This document shows positions 8,769 to 16,684 of a stretch of 64,000 nucleotides of DNA, one piece after another (within the stretch, counting starts at the first letter, position 1; every line of letters starts with the position of its first letter). The DNA is taken from NCBI RefSeq assembly GCF_021729035.1, contig NZ_JAJSAP010000003.1, positions 248,001 to 312,000 of the forward strand, in the 5' to 3' direction. A program made the translations under genes and the position numbers. This stretch comes from Microbulbifer sediminum (GTDB taxonomy: Bacteria; Pseudomonadota; Gammaproteobacteria; Pseudomonadales; Cellvibrionaceae). Below the pieces are notes generated by a model, which made no database searches, was not told the origin of the DNA, and saw only the letters and a list, made by a program, of their open reading frames with translations.

Positions 8769-8909
8769 CTAAAGCATGTTGACCAGGTGAGCAGCCATCT
8801 GCCCTACCTTAACCCCCAGGAACAGGAAAACCACTCCAAGACCTATAGCCATAAGCGTGACTTCACCGCTCGTACGATTACTGAGAAATTCAGAAACCAG
8901 GTTTTGCAT
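8769..8909 (-). CDS. Small single-span membrane peptide, possible immunity protein
   Basis: This 46-residue gene was found by reading the minus strand. A GGAGGG ribosome-binding site lies 7 bases before the ATG. The peptide begins MQNLVSEFLSNRTSGEV, then has one hydrophobic span (about residues 18-36) and ends in a short amphipathic tail, GQMAAHLVNML. It lacks the double-glycine leader and the cysteines of the three peptides upstream. Its size, membrane character and place between the precursors and the flavoenzyme fit a bacteriocin immunity or accessory protein, but this rests on position only. The far end of the gene may be off by one base. Confidence 0.55.
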   Translation of the reverse strand: MQNLVSEFLSNRTSGEVTLMAIGLGVVFLFLGVKVGQMAAHLVNML

Positions 8910-8973
8910 TTTCACACCCTCCGAGAAGTTCAGAGCACTCACGTCTGCAGCCGTGAATGCTCATCAGAAGCGA

Positions 8974-9123
8974 TTAATTAGTCGCTTTGGCTACTGCCGC
9001 GCCGATAGAGATACCGGCAGTCATAAAACCGATACCAGCGGAAATTGCGCCAATTACGCAAAGGCCACCGCAAACAAATCCACCATTAACCTGGGTAGCT
9101 TCAACAACAGTCAATTCTTTCAT
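8974..9123 (-). CDS. Double-glycine peptide precursor C (CGGLC family)
   Basis: This 49-residue precursor was found by hand translation. An AAGGAA ribosome-binding site sits 5 bases before the ATG. The 15-residue leader MKELTVVEATQVNGG is a typical C39-peptidase leader (acidic, hydrophobic at regular spacing, ending in GG). The predicted 34-residue core begins FVCGGLCVIGAI and continues as a glycine- and alanine-rich hydrophobic segment with GxxxG-like spacing, ending in AKATN. Two cysteines stand at core positions 3 and 7. It shares the leader end and core start with precursors A and B and is encoded beside a C39 exporter, so export with leader removal after VNGG is likely. Antibacterial activity is inferred. 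Confidence 0.8.
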   Translation of the reverse strand: MKELTVVEATQVNGGFVCGGLCVIGAISAGIGFMTAGISIGAAVAKATN

Positions 9124-9147
9124 TGTATTTCCTTAACAATCTTATAT

Positions 9148-9291
9148 TTAATCAAGTGCCAGGTAAGCAATACCGCCGCCGACGAGTGTGCCGAGGGCAA
9201 AAAGGCCACCTACGCAAAGCCCGCCGCAGACGATACCGCCATTAACCAGCTGAAGCTCGTTCTCTGCCATCAATTCAATATTAGTGTTCAT
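9148..9291 (-). CDS. Double-glycine peptide precursor B (CGGLC family)
   Basis: This precursor has 47 residues from the ATG at 9291. The in-frame ATG at 9300 is rejected because the AAGGA ribosome-binding site would touch it, whereas it is 8 bases from 9291. The 19-residue leader is MNTNIELMAENELQLVNGG. The predicted 28-residue core begins IVCGGLCVGGLF and is almost entirely hydrophobic and glycine-rich, ending YLALD. The cysteines again fall at core positions 3 and 7. The ribosome-binding site of this gene overlaps the stop region of precursor A, and its own stop lies 24 bases before the ATG of precursor C, so the three are translated from one transcript. Confidence 0.8.
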   Translation of the reverse strand: MNTNIELMAENELQLVNGGIVCGGLCVGGLFALGTLVGGGIAYLALD

Positions 9292-9305
9292 GACATACAT
9301 CCTTA

Positions 9306-9449
9306 CTACTTGGCTTCAGATTTATAGCCGATAACCAGGCCGGCCCCGAAGAGAGCACCAGCAGCAAAGGCCGCCGCGCCCACACACAGACCACCGCAGA
9401 CAAAGCCACCATTGACTTCCACCTGCTCTTCGAGCGTAAGTTCCAACAT
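9306..9449 (-). CDS. Double-glycine peptide precursor A (CGGLC family)
   Basis: This 47-residue precursor has an AGGAAG ribosome-binding site about 6 bases before the ATG at 9449. An overlapping ATG at 9454 is in another frame. The 15-residue leader is MLELTLEEQVEVNGG. The predicted 32-residue core begins FVCGGLCVGAAAFAAG, continues with glycine-zipper-like spacing and ends YKSEAK, so the mature peptide would have a hydrophobic body and a charged tail. Leaders of this style direct class II bacteriocins and microcins to C39 ABC exporters, and one is encoded just upstream. Three paralogues in tandem with an identical VCGGLCV block argue strongly against a chance open reading frame. Confidence 0.82.
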   Translation of the reverse strand: MLELTLEEQVEVNGGFVCGGLCVGAAAFAAGALFGAGLVIGYKSEAK

Positions 9450-9459
9450 AACATCTTCC

Positions 9460-9534
9460 TTATGTCATAGTTTCCAATGCCCAGGGATGGTTCTTGATTC
9501 CCCCCACAGGCTCCAGTTCAGGGAGATAAGCCAT
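9460..9534 (-). CDS. Possible tiny gene between exporter and precursor A
   Basis: This is a 24-residue reading frame, MAYLPELEPVGG followed by IKNHPWALETMT, with a GGGAG element 8 bases before its ATG and a stop codon that abuts the ribosome-binding site of precursor A. The open frame extends upstream without an obvious start to the exporter's stop codon and would add a stretch containing FGCSTCLCREP. The composition looks coding rather than random, but no start codon for the longer form is visible. It could be a leader-like peptide, a remnant or chance. Not recognised. Confidence 0.3.
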   Translation of the reverse strand: MAYLPELEPVGGIKNHPWALETMT

Positions 9535-9602
9535 AGCTTCTGCTCCCGGTTTTGGCTCCCTGCATAAGCAGGTACTGCAGCCAAATTCTTCAGCCAGATC
9601 GT

Positions 9603-11759
9603 TTAGATATGCCTGGCTACGCTTTCGGTATCCTCTTCCTCACAGAGGTGTCCATTCTCCAATCGATAGATTGTCTCCGCCTGTTTAATTGTTTCTGGAC
9701 GATGGGCAATTATTACTCTTGTCATAGAGAGCCGCTCAATCTGCGTACTGACAATCGATTCATTCCGGACATCCAGGTGACTGGTCGCCTCATCGAGAAA
9801 TAGAATACTCGGCTGCTGGTATAACGCTCGCGCCAAAAGGAGTCTCTGGTTCTGGCCGCCGGAAAATTGTGAGCCCATATCTCCAACCAGCGAGTCGTAA
9901 GCCATAGGAAGCCTGGTGATATCCTGCGAAATAGCCGCAAGATGAGCACATTTTTGCATTCTTATGAGGTTGGGTACGGGGTCAAAGAAGGTAATATTAT
10001 CTGCGACCGATCCGGACAAAAGCGTATCATCCTGCATCACGGCCGCGACCTGTCTGCGGTATTCAAGCAGGCCTATCGCATTGATATCCTGTCCATCCAG
10101 GAGAACGCGGCCTTTGGTTGGTCGCAATAACCCCAGCATGATCTTCATCAAGGTTGACTTGCCACAACCTGATGGGCCAGTCAGGGCAACTGACTCACCC
10201 GCGCGCACTTTCAGGTTAATTCCACTCAGGATCTCCGGCTCGCTTTCACTGTATCTAAAGTGAACATCTTCCAGGATCAACTCACCTAGAACCTCATTCA
10301 GTGTCGAGCTACCTTCCCTATTTTTCTCTTGCTCGTGTAAAGCGATGTCAGAAACCCTGTCAAGGTGAAGACGCAACATCCGGAACTCTATCAACTGCTC
10401 AATAAAGCTTGATATACGTTCAATCAGCTGGTCTTTATAAGCTATGAAGGCAAGCACCATACCGATGGTAAGGTTGCCATCCATAACCATGAGAGCAGCA
10501 AAGTAAACTACAACTATCTTCTCAAGCCCAAAAAGAAACTTATTTGCAGCATCGAAGCTTATCCTGAGCTTACCCAGCCGGATCTCGGCATTGATAACCT
10601 CAGCATACCGGTTTTGCCAAATACTTTGTCTCTGCGATTCACTTGTGAACAACTTGATTGTTTGAATGGCCCGGGCATTCTCCAGAAAATTGGTTTGCTC
10701 TTTCGCGCTTGCCTGGATCTTTTCTTCGGTCGCGCGATGAAATGGCCGATACAATGAGAATCGCAACAACGCATACAGGGCAATAAAAACAGCCACCAAA
10801 GCGGTAAGCTTCGCACTGTATATAAGCATCATGACAATGACTGCAATCGACATCACTGCATCGACCACCGTCTCTACAATGCCTGTAGTCAAGCGCTCCC
10901 GAATCTGGGCAAGGGAACCGAACCGTGACACCAGGTCACCGACATGTCGTTTTTCAAAGTAGTCAAGGGGTAATCTTAGTAAGTGTCGAAGGAGATTTAC
11001 CCCCATCTGCATGTTCAAGAGACTTGAAACCCGTAGCACAAGCCAGCTACGGGCGATAGTTGTCATTACGTTGATCAAGACAACAAGGCCAAAGCCTATC
11101 GCCAAAACGATAAGCAAGGGCTTATCAAAGCTGACCAGAACCTCATCAACGACCCACTGCATATAGTAGGGCATTGCTAGCGCAAACAATTGCAGTAACA
11201 GCGAGAAAACCAGCAGTGACGTGAGGACCTGCCAAAGCCCAGTCAGCCGACTCCAGAGCTGACTCAACTTCATCTGGCGCCGATCGTCCTGCGCTTCGAA
11301 GTTACTAGCTGGATTAAGCTCCAGCGCAACCCCGGTGTAATGACGGGAAAACTCCTCCAGGCTCATGACCCGCTTGCCCGCAGCGGGATCATTGATCGAA
11401 ACTTTTTTCTTTTTTACACCGGTCAGGACCACAAAATGATTAAGGTCCCAATGTAATACACAAGGCAGCTGCAGCTTGCCGATTTCCTCCAGTGGACATT
11501 TGAGCGGCCTTCCCGCAAGACCAATGGAATCGGCCAACTGGATTAACTGCTGCAGGTTCATCCCCTTCAGGTTTGCAGTAAATCGCTGCCGCAAAGCGGT
11601 CAAATCCATCTTGCGGCCGTGAAAACTGGAAACCATAGCAAGGCATGCAAGACCGCATTCTGCAATCTCCGCCTGCAGTACAAGTGGAACCCGGCGAAAG
11701 CCTGAAAATTCCAGGAGCTCTGTAGGGGACTGTTCTCTACTCAATGCTGAAGCATTCAT
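9603..11759 (-). CDS. Peptidase-containing ABC exporter (C39, CvaB/colicin V type)
   Basis: This 718-residue inner-membrane exporter cleaves double-glycine leaders and pumps the mature peptide out. The order of domains is: N-terminal C39 cysteine peptidase with QAEIAECGLACLAM (catalytic Cys near residue 35), HWDLNHFVVL (His near 108) and NDPAAG (Asp near 124); a six-helix transmembrane domain (about 170-440); and an ATPase domain with Walker A GPSGCGKST, signature FSGGQNQR and Walker B SILFLDEATSHLD. The ATG at 11759 overlaps the stop codon of the HlyD gene by one base (TGATG), so the pair is translationally coupled; an in-frame TTG lies one codon upstream. All catalytic residues are present. 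Its substrates are most likely the three peptides encoded downstream. Confidence 0.9.
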   Translation of the reverse strand: MNASALSREQSPTELLEFSGFRRVPLVLQAEIAECGLACLAMVSSFHGRKMDLTALRQRFTANLKGMNLQQLIQLADSIGLAGRPLKCPLEEIGKLQLPCVLHWDLNHFVVLTGVKKKKVSINDPAAGKRVMSLEEFSRHYTGVALELNPASNFEAQDDRRQMKLSQLWSRLTGLWQVLTSLLVFSLLLQLFALAMPYYMQWVVDEVLVSFDKPLLIVLAIGFGLVVLINVMTTIARSWLVLRVSSLLNMQMGVNLLRHLLRLPLDYFEKRHVGDLVSRFGSLAQIRERLTTGIVETVVDAVMSIAVIVMMLIYSAKLTALVAVFIALYALLRFSLYRPFHRATEEKIQASAKEQTNFLENARAIQTIKLFTSESQRQSIWQNRYAEVINAEIRLGKLRISFDAANKFLFGLEKIVVVYFAALMVMDGNLTIGMVLAFIAYKDQLIERISSFIEQLIEFRMLRLHLDRVSDIALHEQEKNREGSSTLNEVLGELILEDVHFRYSESEPEILSGINLKVRAGESVALTGPSGCGKSTLMKIMLGLLRPTKGRVLLDGQDINAIGLLEYRRQVAAVMQDDTLLSGSVADNITFFDPVPNLIRMQKCAHLAAISQDITRLPMAYDSLVGDMGSQFSGGQNQRLLLARALYQQPSILFLDEATSHLDVRNESIVSTQIERLSMTRVIIAHRPETIKQAETIYRLENGHLCEEEDTESVARHI

Positions 11760-13039
11760 CAACCTACCCGCCCCTTCAAGCTATAGATGGGATTCAGGAA
11801 CCAATCCAGCAATGAGCGCCGGTCCAATATGATATCGGCCTCGAACAACATTCCTGCTTTCAAGGGGTAGCTATCACCATAAGCATCAATTTCCTGCTGA
11901 TCGAGTCTGGCTTTTAACCGGTACACCGGTTCGGAGAGTTGAAATGGCAGGTTGGCATCCGCCTTTGAAATAAGGGCTTTATCAATCTGAACAATTTCAG
12001 CCTGTAGGAAGCCAAACCTCTGGTATGGAAATGCATCAAAACGAATCTTGGCGGTATCACCAACCTTTACAAAGCCAGCCGACCTGGTCGGCAAAAATAG
12101 TTCCGCCAATAGGTCTGACTCTTCCGGTATTACGCTCATCATTGGCCGCGCAGACGTTACAAATTCACCTTCCACAACCTGTATCGCTGTAACCACGCCA
12201 CTCTTTGGTGCTTTAATCACGTGCCTGTAATTGCTACGCGCCTGGATCAATTGATTGTGAAGCCCTGATTCACGTTGACGATACTCTGCAAGCTTAATTT
12301 TTTTCTGGGCGGGCAGTATTTCGAGATCCGACTCGTAGGTATTAAGATCTGACTTGAGACCAATCCTGGACGATGTCAGCCTCTCCAGATCCTGCCTTGC
12401 GGCGATCGATCGTTCTTCAAGGGCCTTCAGGTCAGCTTCTGAAATATATCCCTGCGAATGCAGTGATTGGTATTTTTTGGACTCCCCACTTATAAGCGCG
12501 ACTTTCTGGCGGGCCAACTCTTCCTGCCGAATGACTGCCACCAGTGTCTCCCTCGCATTTTTTATTCTTCTCTGGAGTTTTTCCTTTTCCCGGGAAAAAA
12601 TATACAGGTAATTTTCCCTTTCCCTTCCAATGCTTTCTATTTGCTCCTGAAGCTTTTCGATACCATATTTTGCGACACTTTCTCCTGATATTGAATTCAT
12701 GGTCAGGACTACAGTCGCCAGGTCATCTCCTTTCTGCACATACTTGCCTTCGGAAACATGCAAGTTCTCCAGCGTTCCGCCCTGCTTTGAATATACCTTG
12801 AGCACGCCGTGACTCGGATTAAGGTATCCGTGAACGGTTTCCTTTCTTGAATAATTTGAAACAGAGAGAAACAGAAGAACGAGGACGACCAGGAAGACAA
12901 TACAGGTTAGCGTCACCTGCATTGATACAGGCTGCGCCAGGGATATTTCCCCCAACAGCCTTTCGCGCTGCGCATCGACCGCCTGGTGACGGAACAGACC
13001 TTTCACCCCAAAAACCCCAACATCCTTATTGTTTCGCAA
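11759..13039 (-). CDS. HlyD-family membrane fusion protein (CvaA type)
   Basis: This periplasmic adaptor of 426 residues links the inner-membrane peptide exporter to an outer-membrane TolC-type channel. It has one N-terminal membrane span (about residues 40-62), a first lipoyl half (GTLENLHVSEGKYVQKGDDLA), a long coiled coil (about 120-260), the second lipoyl half (IKAPKSGVVTAIQVVEGEFVTSARPMMSVIPE) and a C-terminal beta-barrel region. The start is uncertain: TTG at 13039 follows an AGGT-type site, while a GTG at 13006 would begin MKGLFRHQAVDAQR, a common N-terminus in this family. No TolC is encoded in the window, so the host's own TolC is presumably used. It is the first gene of the island operon. 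Confidence 0.88.
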   Translation of the reverse strand: MRNNKDVGVFGVKGLFRHQAVDAQRERLLGEISLAQPVSMQVTLTCIVFLVVLVLLFLSVSNYSRKETVHGYLNPSHGVLKVYSKQGGTLENLHVSEGKYVQKGDDLATVVLTMNSISGESVAKYGIEKLQEQIESIGRERENYLYIFSREKEKLQRRIKNARETLVAVIRQEELARQKVALISGESKKYQSLHSQGYISEADLKALEERSIAARQDLERLTSSRIGLKSDLNTYESDLEILPAQKKIKLAEYRQRESGLHNQLIQARSNYRHVIKAPKSGVVTAIQVVEGEFVTSARPMMSVIPEESDLLAELFLPTRSAGFVKVGDTAKIRFDAFPYQRFGFLQAEIVQIDKALISKADANLPFQLSEPVYRLKARLDQQEIDAYGDSYPLKAGMLFEADIILDRRSLLDWFLNPIYSLKGRVG

Positions 13040-13060
13040 AATTCTACCTAGGATAAAAAT

Positions 13061-13089
13061 CCATTAAAACCATGTTTTATTACAAGCAA
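13061..13089 (-). promoter_or_regulatory. Possible promoter of the peptide/exporter operon
   Basis: On the minus strand, TTGCTT (13084-13089) is followed after 17 bases by TAATGG (13061-13066); an alternative -10, TTTAAT, overlaps it. The region is AT-rich and would give a leader of roughly 15 bases before the HlyD start. This is a plausible sigma-70 promoter by eye only. Confidence 0.3.
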
Positions 13090-13530
13090 TTACCCAGATC
13101 TAATATTTAGCGGTAATTATTTTGCTACTTTTCAATATATGTTGGGTTGCACTCCTCCTTTCATATAGATGGAATTTTTCGGCAATCTCATCCCACCTAG
13201 TCAACTTATTTAAGCCAGTCCACCCAGAATTTTTCCCGGCGCTGCCGGCTGGGCAGGATAAAAGAGGCTTACCGGGCCAGTAGTGGACTACGGGCGCGAA
13301 ATTTTTGTGCCGCCACAGGAGAAGCCATGCCCTTCCGGTGGCCAGGCTGCGCCCGGACATCACGGCAGTCAGTGACGCGGAAGGGAGGGCTCGGGGCAGC
13401 CGGCAAGTCCGGCCGAATCTTAACGATAGATGGCCTTTATCCTGAGATAAGTGACCGATTTTTTTTGATCAGCTGTGTTATAACCGCGCAGTTACAAATA
13501 CCAAAGCAACAAACATCCGGGGGGATGACC
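13090..13530. other. Divergent intergenic region between the peptide island and the M1 gene
   Basis: About 440 bases without a convincing gene. Base composition shifts here from the AT-rich island to GC-rich host-like DNA near 13200. The minus strand carries a perfect AGGAGG Shine-Dalgarno sequence (13154-13159) with no obvious gene behind it. The promoter for the M1 aminopeptidase should lie near 13440-13500. Confidence 0.4.
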
Positions 13531-16206
13531 ATGATAGGAAACGGGAAATTTGCGACCACATTGCTGGTCAGTGCAATGCTCGCCGCCTGCGGCCAGGAAT
13601 CAGGCAATAACCCAACAGCTTCAGAGGCAGTACCACCGTCGGTCCGCACCGAGGCACCGGGCCTGTCCGAAGCCTATGCCAGGGTGCGTAAGCAGCAGGT
13701 GGCAGCGGTGGACTATGAGCTGTCCGTCACGCTGGACGCCAAGGGCGAGAGCTTTTCCGGCCAGGTGGTCGCCAAGACCACACTGAATGAGGCCCTGGAC
13801 CAGCCACTGACCATCGATTTCGCAGGCGGCAGTGTCAGCGCAGTAATGGTGGACGGGCAGGAAGTCCCGTTCGAGTACAACGACTACTTTATCAGCATCG
13901 CCCCGGAACACCTGCAGGCTGGCACTCACGCAATCACGATCAATTACCAGCACCCCTATTCCACTGACGGCTCCGGCCTGCACCGCTTTGAGGACCCGGA
14001 AGACGGTCGTGTGTACATGTACACCGACTTCGAACCCTATGATGCCAACCGGTTGTTCCCGCACTTCGACCAGCCCAACCTGAAGGCCCGCTATACCCTG
14101 AACGTCACCGCGCCGAAGGACTGGATCGTCATCAGCGCCACGCGCGAGAAGGCGGTAAAACAGAACGGCGAGCGCAATCACTGGCATTTCCCGCAGTCCG
14201 CGAAATTCTCTTCCTATATTTTCTCCCTGCACGCCGGTCCTTACCGCGTCTGGGAAGACGATGCCGACGGCATTCCCCTGCGCTTGATGGCTCGCCAGAG
14301 CCTCGCTGATTATGTCAAACCGGAGGACTGGTTTACCTTTACCAAGCAGTCATTCGCATTCTTCCAACCCTACTTCGAGGTGGACTACCCGTTCGGCAAA
14401 TACGATCAGGTGATTGTGCCTGATTTCAATGCCGGCGCGATGGAAAACGTCGGCGCGGTAACCTTCAACGAGGCCTACGTCTCCCGCGGGGAAAAAACCG
14501 AGGCCCAGCGCATGCGCCTGGCCAATGTCATCGCCCACGAGATGGCCCATATGTGGTTTGGTGACCTCGTAACCATGAACTGGTGGGACGACCTTTGGCT
14601 GAACGAGAGCTTTGCGACCTACATGGCCAACCTGGCCGTAGCTGAGAACAGTGAGTTCAAGAATACCTGGGAAAATTTCTATCTGGGCACCAAGCAATGG
14701 GCCTACTGGTCCGACCAGTTGCCTACCACCCACGCCATACAACTGCCGGTGCAAAATACCGACGAAGCCTTTGCCAATTTCGACGGCATCACCTATGGCA
14801 AGGGTGGCTCCATCCTCAAGCAGCTGCCCTATTACCTGGGCAAGGAGGAATTCCGTAAGGGTGTGAGCAATTACCTGAAGGAGCTCTCCTACCAGAACTC
14901 AACCCTGGACGACTTTATGGGCCACCTGGGTAAGGCCGCCGGCAGGGACCTGGACCAGTGGCAGCAGCAGTGGCTGTACCAGGCCGGCCTGAATACCATC
15001 GAAGCCAGCTTCCAGTGTGAGGATGGCAAGGTTACCAGCCTGACCCTGTTTCAGGCCGCGCCGCAGGAATACCCGACCCTGCGCGAACAACGCACACAGC
15101 TGGGCTTCTATAACATGGAAGACGGCAGCATGGTGCTCTCCGAGACACTGCCGGTAATGTACAAAGGTGAGAAGACCGAGGTCGCCGCCGCACAAGGCTT
15201 CACCTGCCCGCAGATCCTTAACCCCAATGAGGGCGACTGGGCCTTTGCCAAGGTAAACCTGGACCCGGTATCGGTGGAAAACATGTCAGAACACATCAAC
15301 GATATCGAGAAGCCGTTTACCCGCCTGATGCTATGGCAGAGCCTGTATGACAGTGTCTATGACGCCAAGCTGCCACTGGACGAATATATCCACTTCGTGC
15401 TGGCGAATGCGGGAACCGAGCGGGATATCAACGTGATCCGCATGATCGCCCGTCACCTGGGCAGTGCATACACGTACCTGGCGCAGATGGAGATGGACGA
15501 GGAGCGCCGCAAGGGTCTGCAGCTGGCCATCGAGAACTTCGCCTGGCAACAATTGCAACAGGCCGACGCCGGTAGTGATGCCCAGAAAACCTGGTTCGGC
15601 ACCTTCACCAACGTCGCGCACAGTGAAGAATCGTTGGCGAATGCCCGCGATTTGCTTATGGGCGAGCTGAAAGTGGACGGCCTGGACCTGGATCCGGACA
15701 AGCGCTGGGACCTGGTGTACCTGCAGAACGAGCACTTGTACGAGGACTTCGAACAGGCGATCCAGCGCGAGCTGGAGAAAGACGACTCCGACCGCTCCCG
15801 CCTGAACGCCATCGCTGCCGAAGCCGTGCGCCCATTGCCGGAGGTCAAGACCAAGTGGCTGGAGAATATTGTCGAGCACCGCGATGATTTCAAGCTGAGC
15901 CAGCTCAAAGCCGCCGCCGGCAGCCTGTTCCCGGCCTCACAGGTGGCGCTATACAAGGACAATGCCGAGCGCATTATCTCCGCTATCGATGCGGTGAACG
16001 CCACCGCAAGTCCGGAGTATATCGGCACCTTCTCACGCCTATTCCCCCTGAACTGCAGCGATGCGGGTATTGCCCGGCTAACTGACGTCCTGGAGGGCGA
16101 TAAAGCGCTGAACCCGCTGATGGAAAAAGCATTGAAGAACCGCCGCCATGGCGACCAGCGCTGTATAGCCATCTCCCGTCTGCTGGCAGAGCCGGCTGCA
16201 GGCTGA
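13531..16206 (+). CDS. M1-family aminopeptidase lipoprotein (first of a tandem pair)
   Basis: This zinc aminopeptidase of 891 residues probably trims peptides at the cell envelope. It starts with a lipoprotein signal whose lipobox LAAC puts the lipidated cysteine at residue 20. The exopeptidase motif GAMEN is at 302-306 and the zinc site HEMAHMWFG with the downstream glutamate (H336, E337, H340, E359) is complete. The start at 13531 is chosen because a GGGGGG tract lies 6 bases upstream; the ATG at 13525 would touch it. The C-terminal half matches the ERAP1/PepN-type helical domain. A strong terminator follows. The next gene but one is a close paralogue. Confidence 0.9.
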   Translation: MIGNGKFATTLLVSAMLAACGQESGNNPTASEAVPPSVRTEAPGLSEAYARVRKQQVAAVDYELSVTLDAKGESFSGQVVAKTTLNEALDQPLTIDFAGGSVSAVMVDGQEVPFEYNDYFISIAPEHLQAGTHAITINYQHPYSTDGSGLHRFEDPEDGRVYMYTDFEPYDANRLFPHFDQPNLKARYTLNVTAPKDWIVISATREKAVKQNGERNHWHFPQSAKFSSYIFSLHAGPYRVWEDDADGIPLRLMARQSLADYVKPEDWFTFTKQSFAFFQPYFEVDYPFGKYDQVIVPDFNAGAMENVGAVTFNEAYVSRGEKTEAQRMRLANVIAHEMAHMWFGDLVTMNWWDDLWLNESFATYMANLAVAENSEFKNTWENFYLGTKQWAYWSDQLPTTHAIQLPVQNTDEAFANFDGITYGKGGSILKQLPYYLGKEEFRKGVSNYLKELSYQNSTLDDFMGHLGKAAGRDLDQWQQQWLYQAGLNTIEASFQCEDGKVTSLTLFQAAPQEYPTLREQRTQLGFYNMEDGSMVLSETLPVMYKGEKTEVAAAQGFTCPQILNPNEGDWAFAKVNLDPVSVENMSEHINDIEKPFTRLMLWQSLYDSVYDAKLPLDEYIHFVLANAGTERDINVIRMIARHLGSAYTYLAQMEMDEERRKGLQLAIENFAWQQLQQADAGSDAQKTWFGTFTNVAHSEESLANARDLLMGELKVDGLDLDPDKRWDLVYLQNEHLYEDFEQAIQRELEKDDSDRSRLNAIAAEAVRPLPEVKTKWLENIVEHRDDFKLSQLKAAAGSLFPASQVALYKDNAERIISAIDAVNATASPEYIGTFSRLFPLNCSDAGIARLTDVLEGDKALNPLMEKALKNRRHGDQRCIAISRLLAEPAAG

Positions 16207-16230
16207 GCACGCCAGTGAGCACGGCAAGCG

Positions 16231-16254
16231 AAAAGGCCCTCCGGGGCCTTTTTT
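16231..16254 (+). terminator. Rho-independent terminator after the first M1 gene
   Basis: A 9-bp stem (16231-16239 with 16244-16252) with a 4-base loop runs into a six-T tract. It ends the first M1 transcript, so the second copy must have its own promoter. Confidence 0.85.
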
Positions 16255-16684
16255 AGTGCGCCATACAATTGCTACCAGGATGCTAACGGGCTAAAGGGCG
16301 ATCGAGCCCGAAAATCCCGTCACCACCAATGCACCGGTGCAGTCGCGCTCCTCCTCATAGGCTTCGGGCAGCATGGTATCCGCCAGCATGGTGAGCAGCG
16401 GTCCCACTGCCACCACTACCACATTTAGCGTGGCCCGGGCCGGGAAATGTAGGCGATCAGCGGGCGTGCACGGCAATTACCGGCTCAATGGCACCGTATG
16501 CACCTGGCCCCACCAACCCCAATGATGGCGGGCTTCCGCCGATTAGTGACCACTTGCACTGCCCCATGCCTCGAAGCCGCAGGCATGGCGTGATATAAAA
16601 CGACGAAAAATAAAGACATCGCCCTGGTCACCGGTGCGCACATCGCAGGTATGTGACCCTGGGCAGACAGATACCGGAGTGCCC
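16255..16684. other. Spacer between the tandem M1 genes
   Basis: About 430 bases separate the two paralogous M1 genes. It holds a decayed minus-strand ZIP-transporter fragment (listed separately) and the presumed promoter of the second M1 gene. No intact gene is visible. Confidence 0.4.
16291..16476 (-). pseudogene. Remnant of a ZIP-family metal transporter
   Basis: The minus strand encodes a fragment reading GPLLTMLADTMLPEAYEEERDCTGALVVTGFSGSIAL at its end. This closely resembles the C-terminus of bacterial ZIP zinc transporters, whose last helices carry LAMLADTMMPEAFE followed by a TGL-VTVLGF segment. Upstream sequence in this frame soon ceases to match, and ZIP-like pieces such as PLIAY appear in another frame with stop codons, so the gene is truncated and frameshifted. 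The domain match is by memory of the family. Confidence 0.45.

Noticed and set aside
13100..13363. Minus-strand frame of 87 codons upstream of the HlyD gene
   Set aside because: Mixed composition, no good ribosome-binding site at the start and no recognisable domain; it spans the GC transition.
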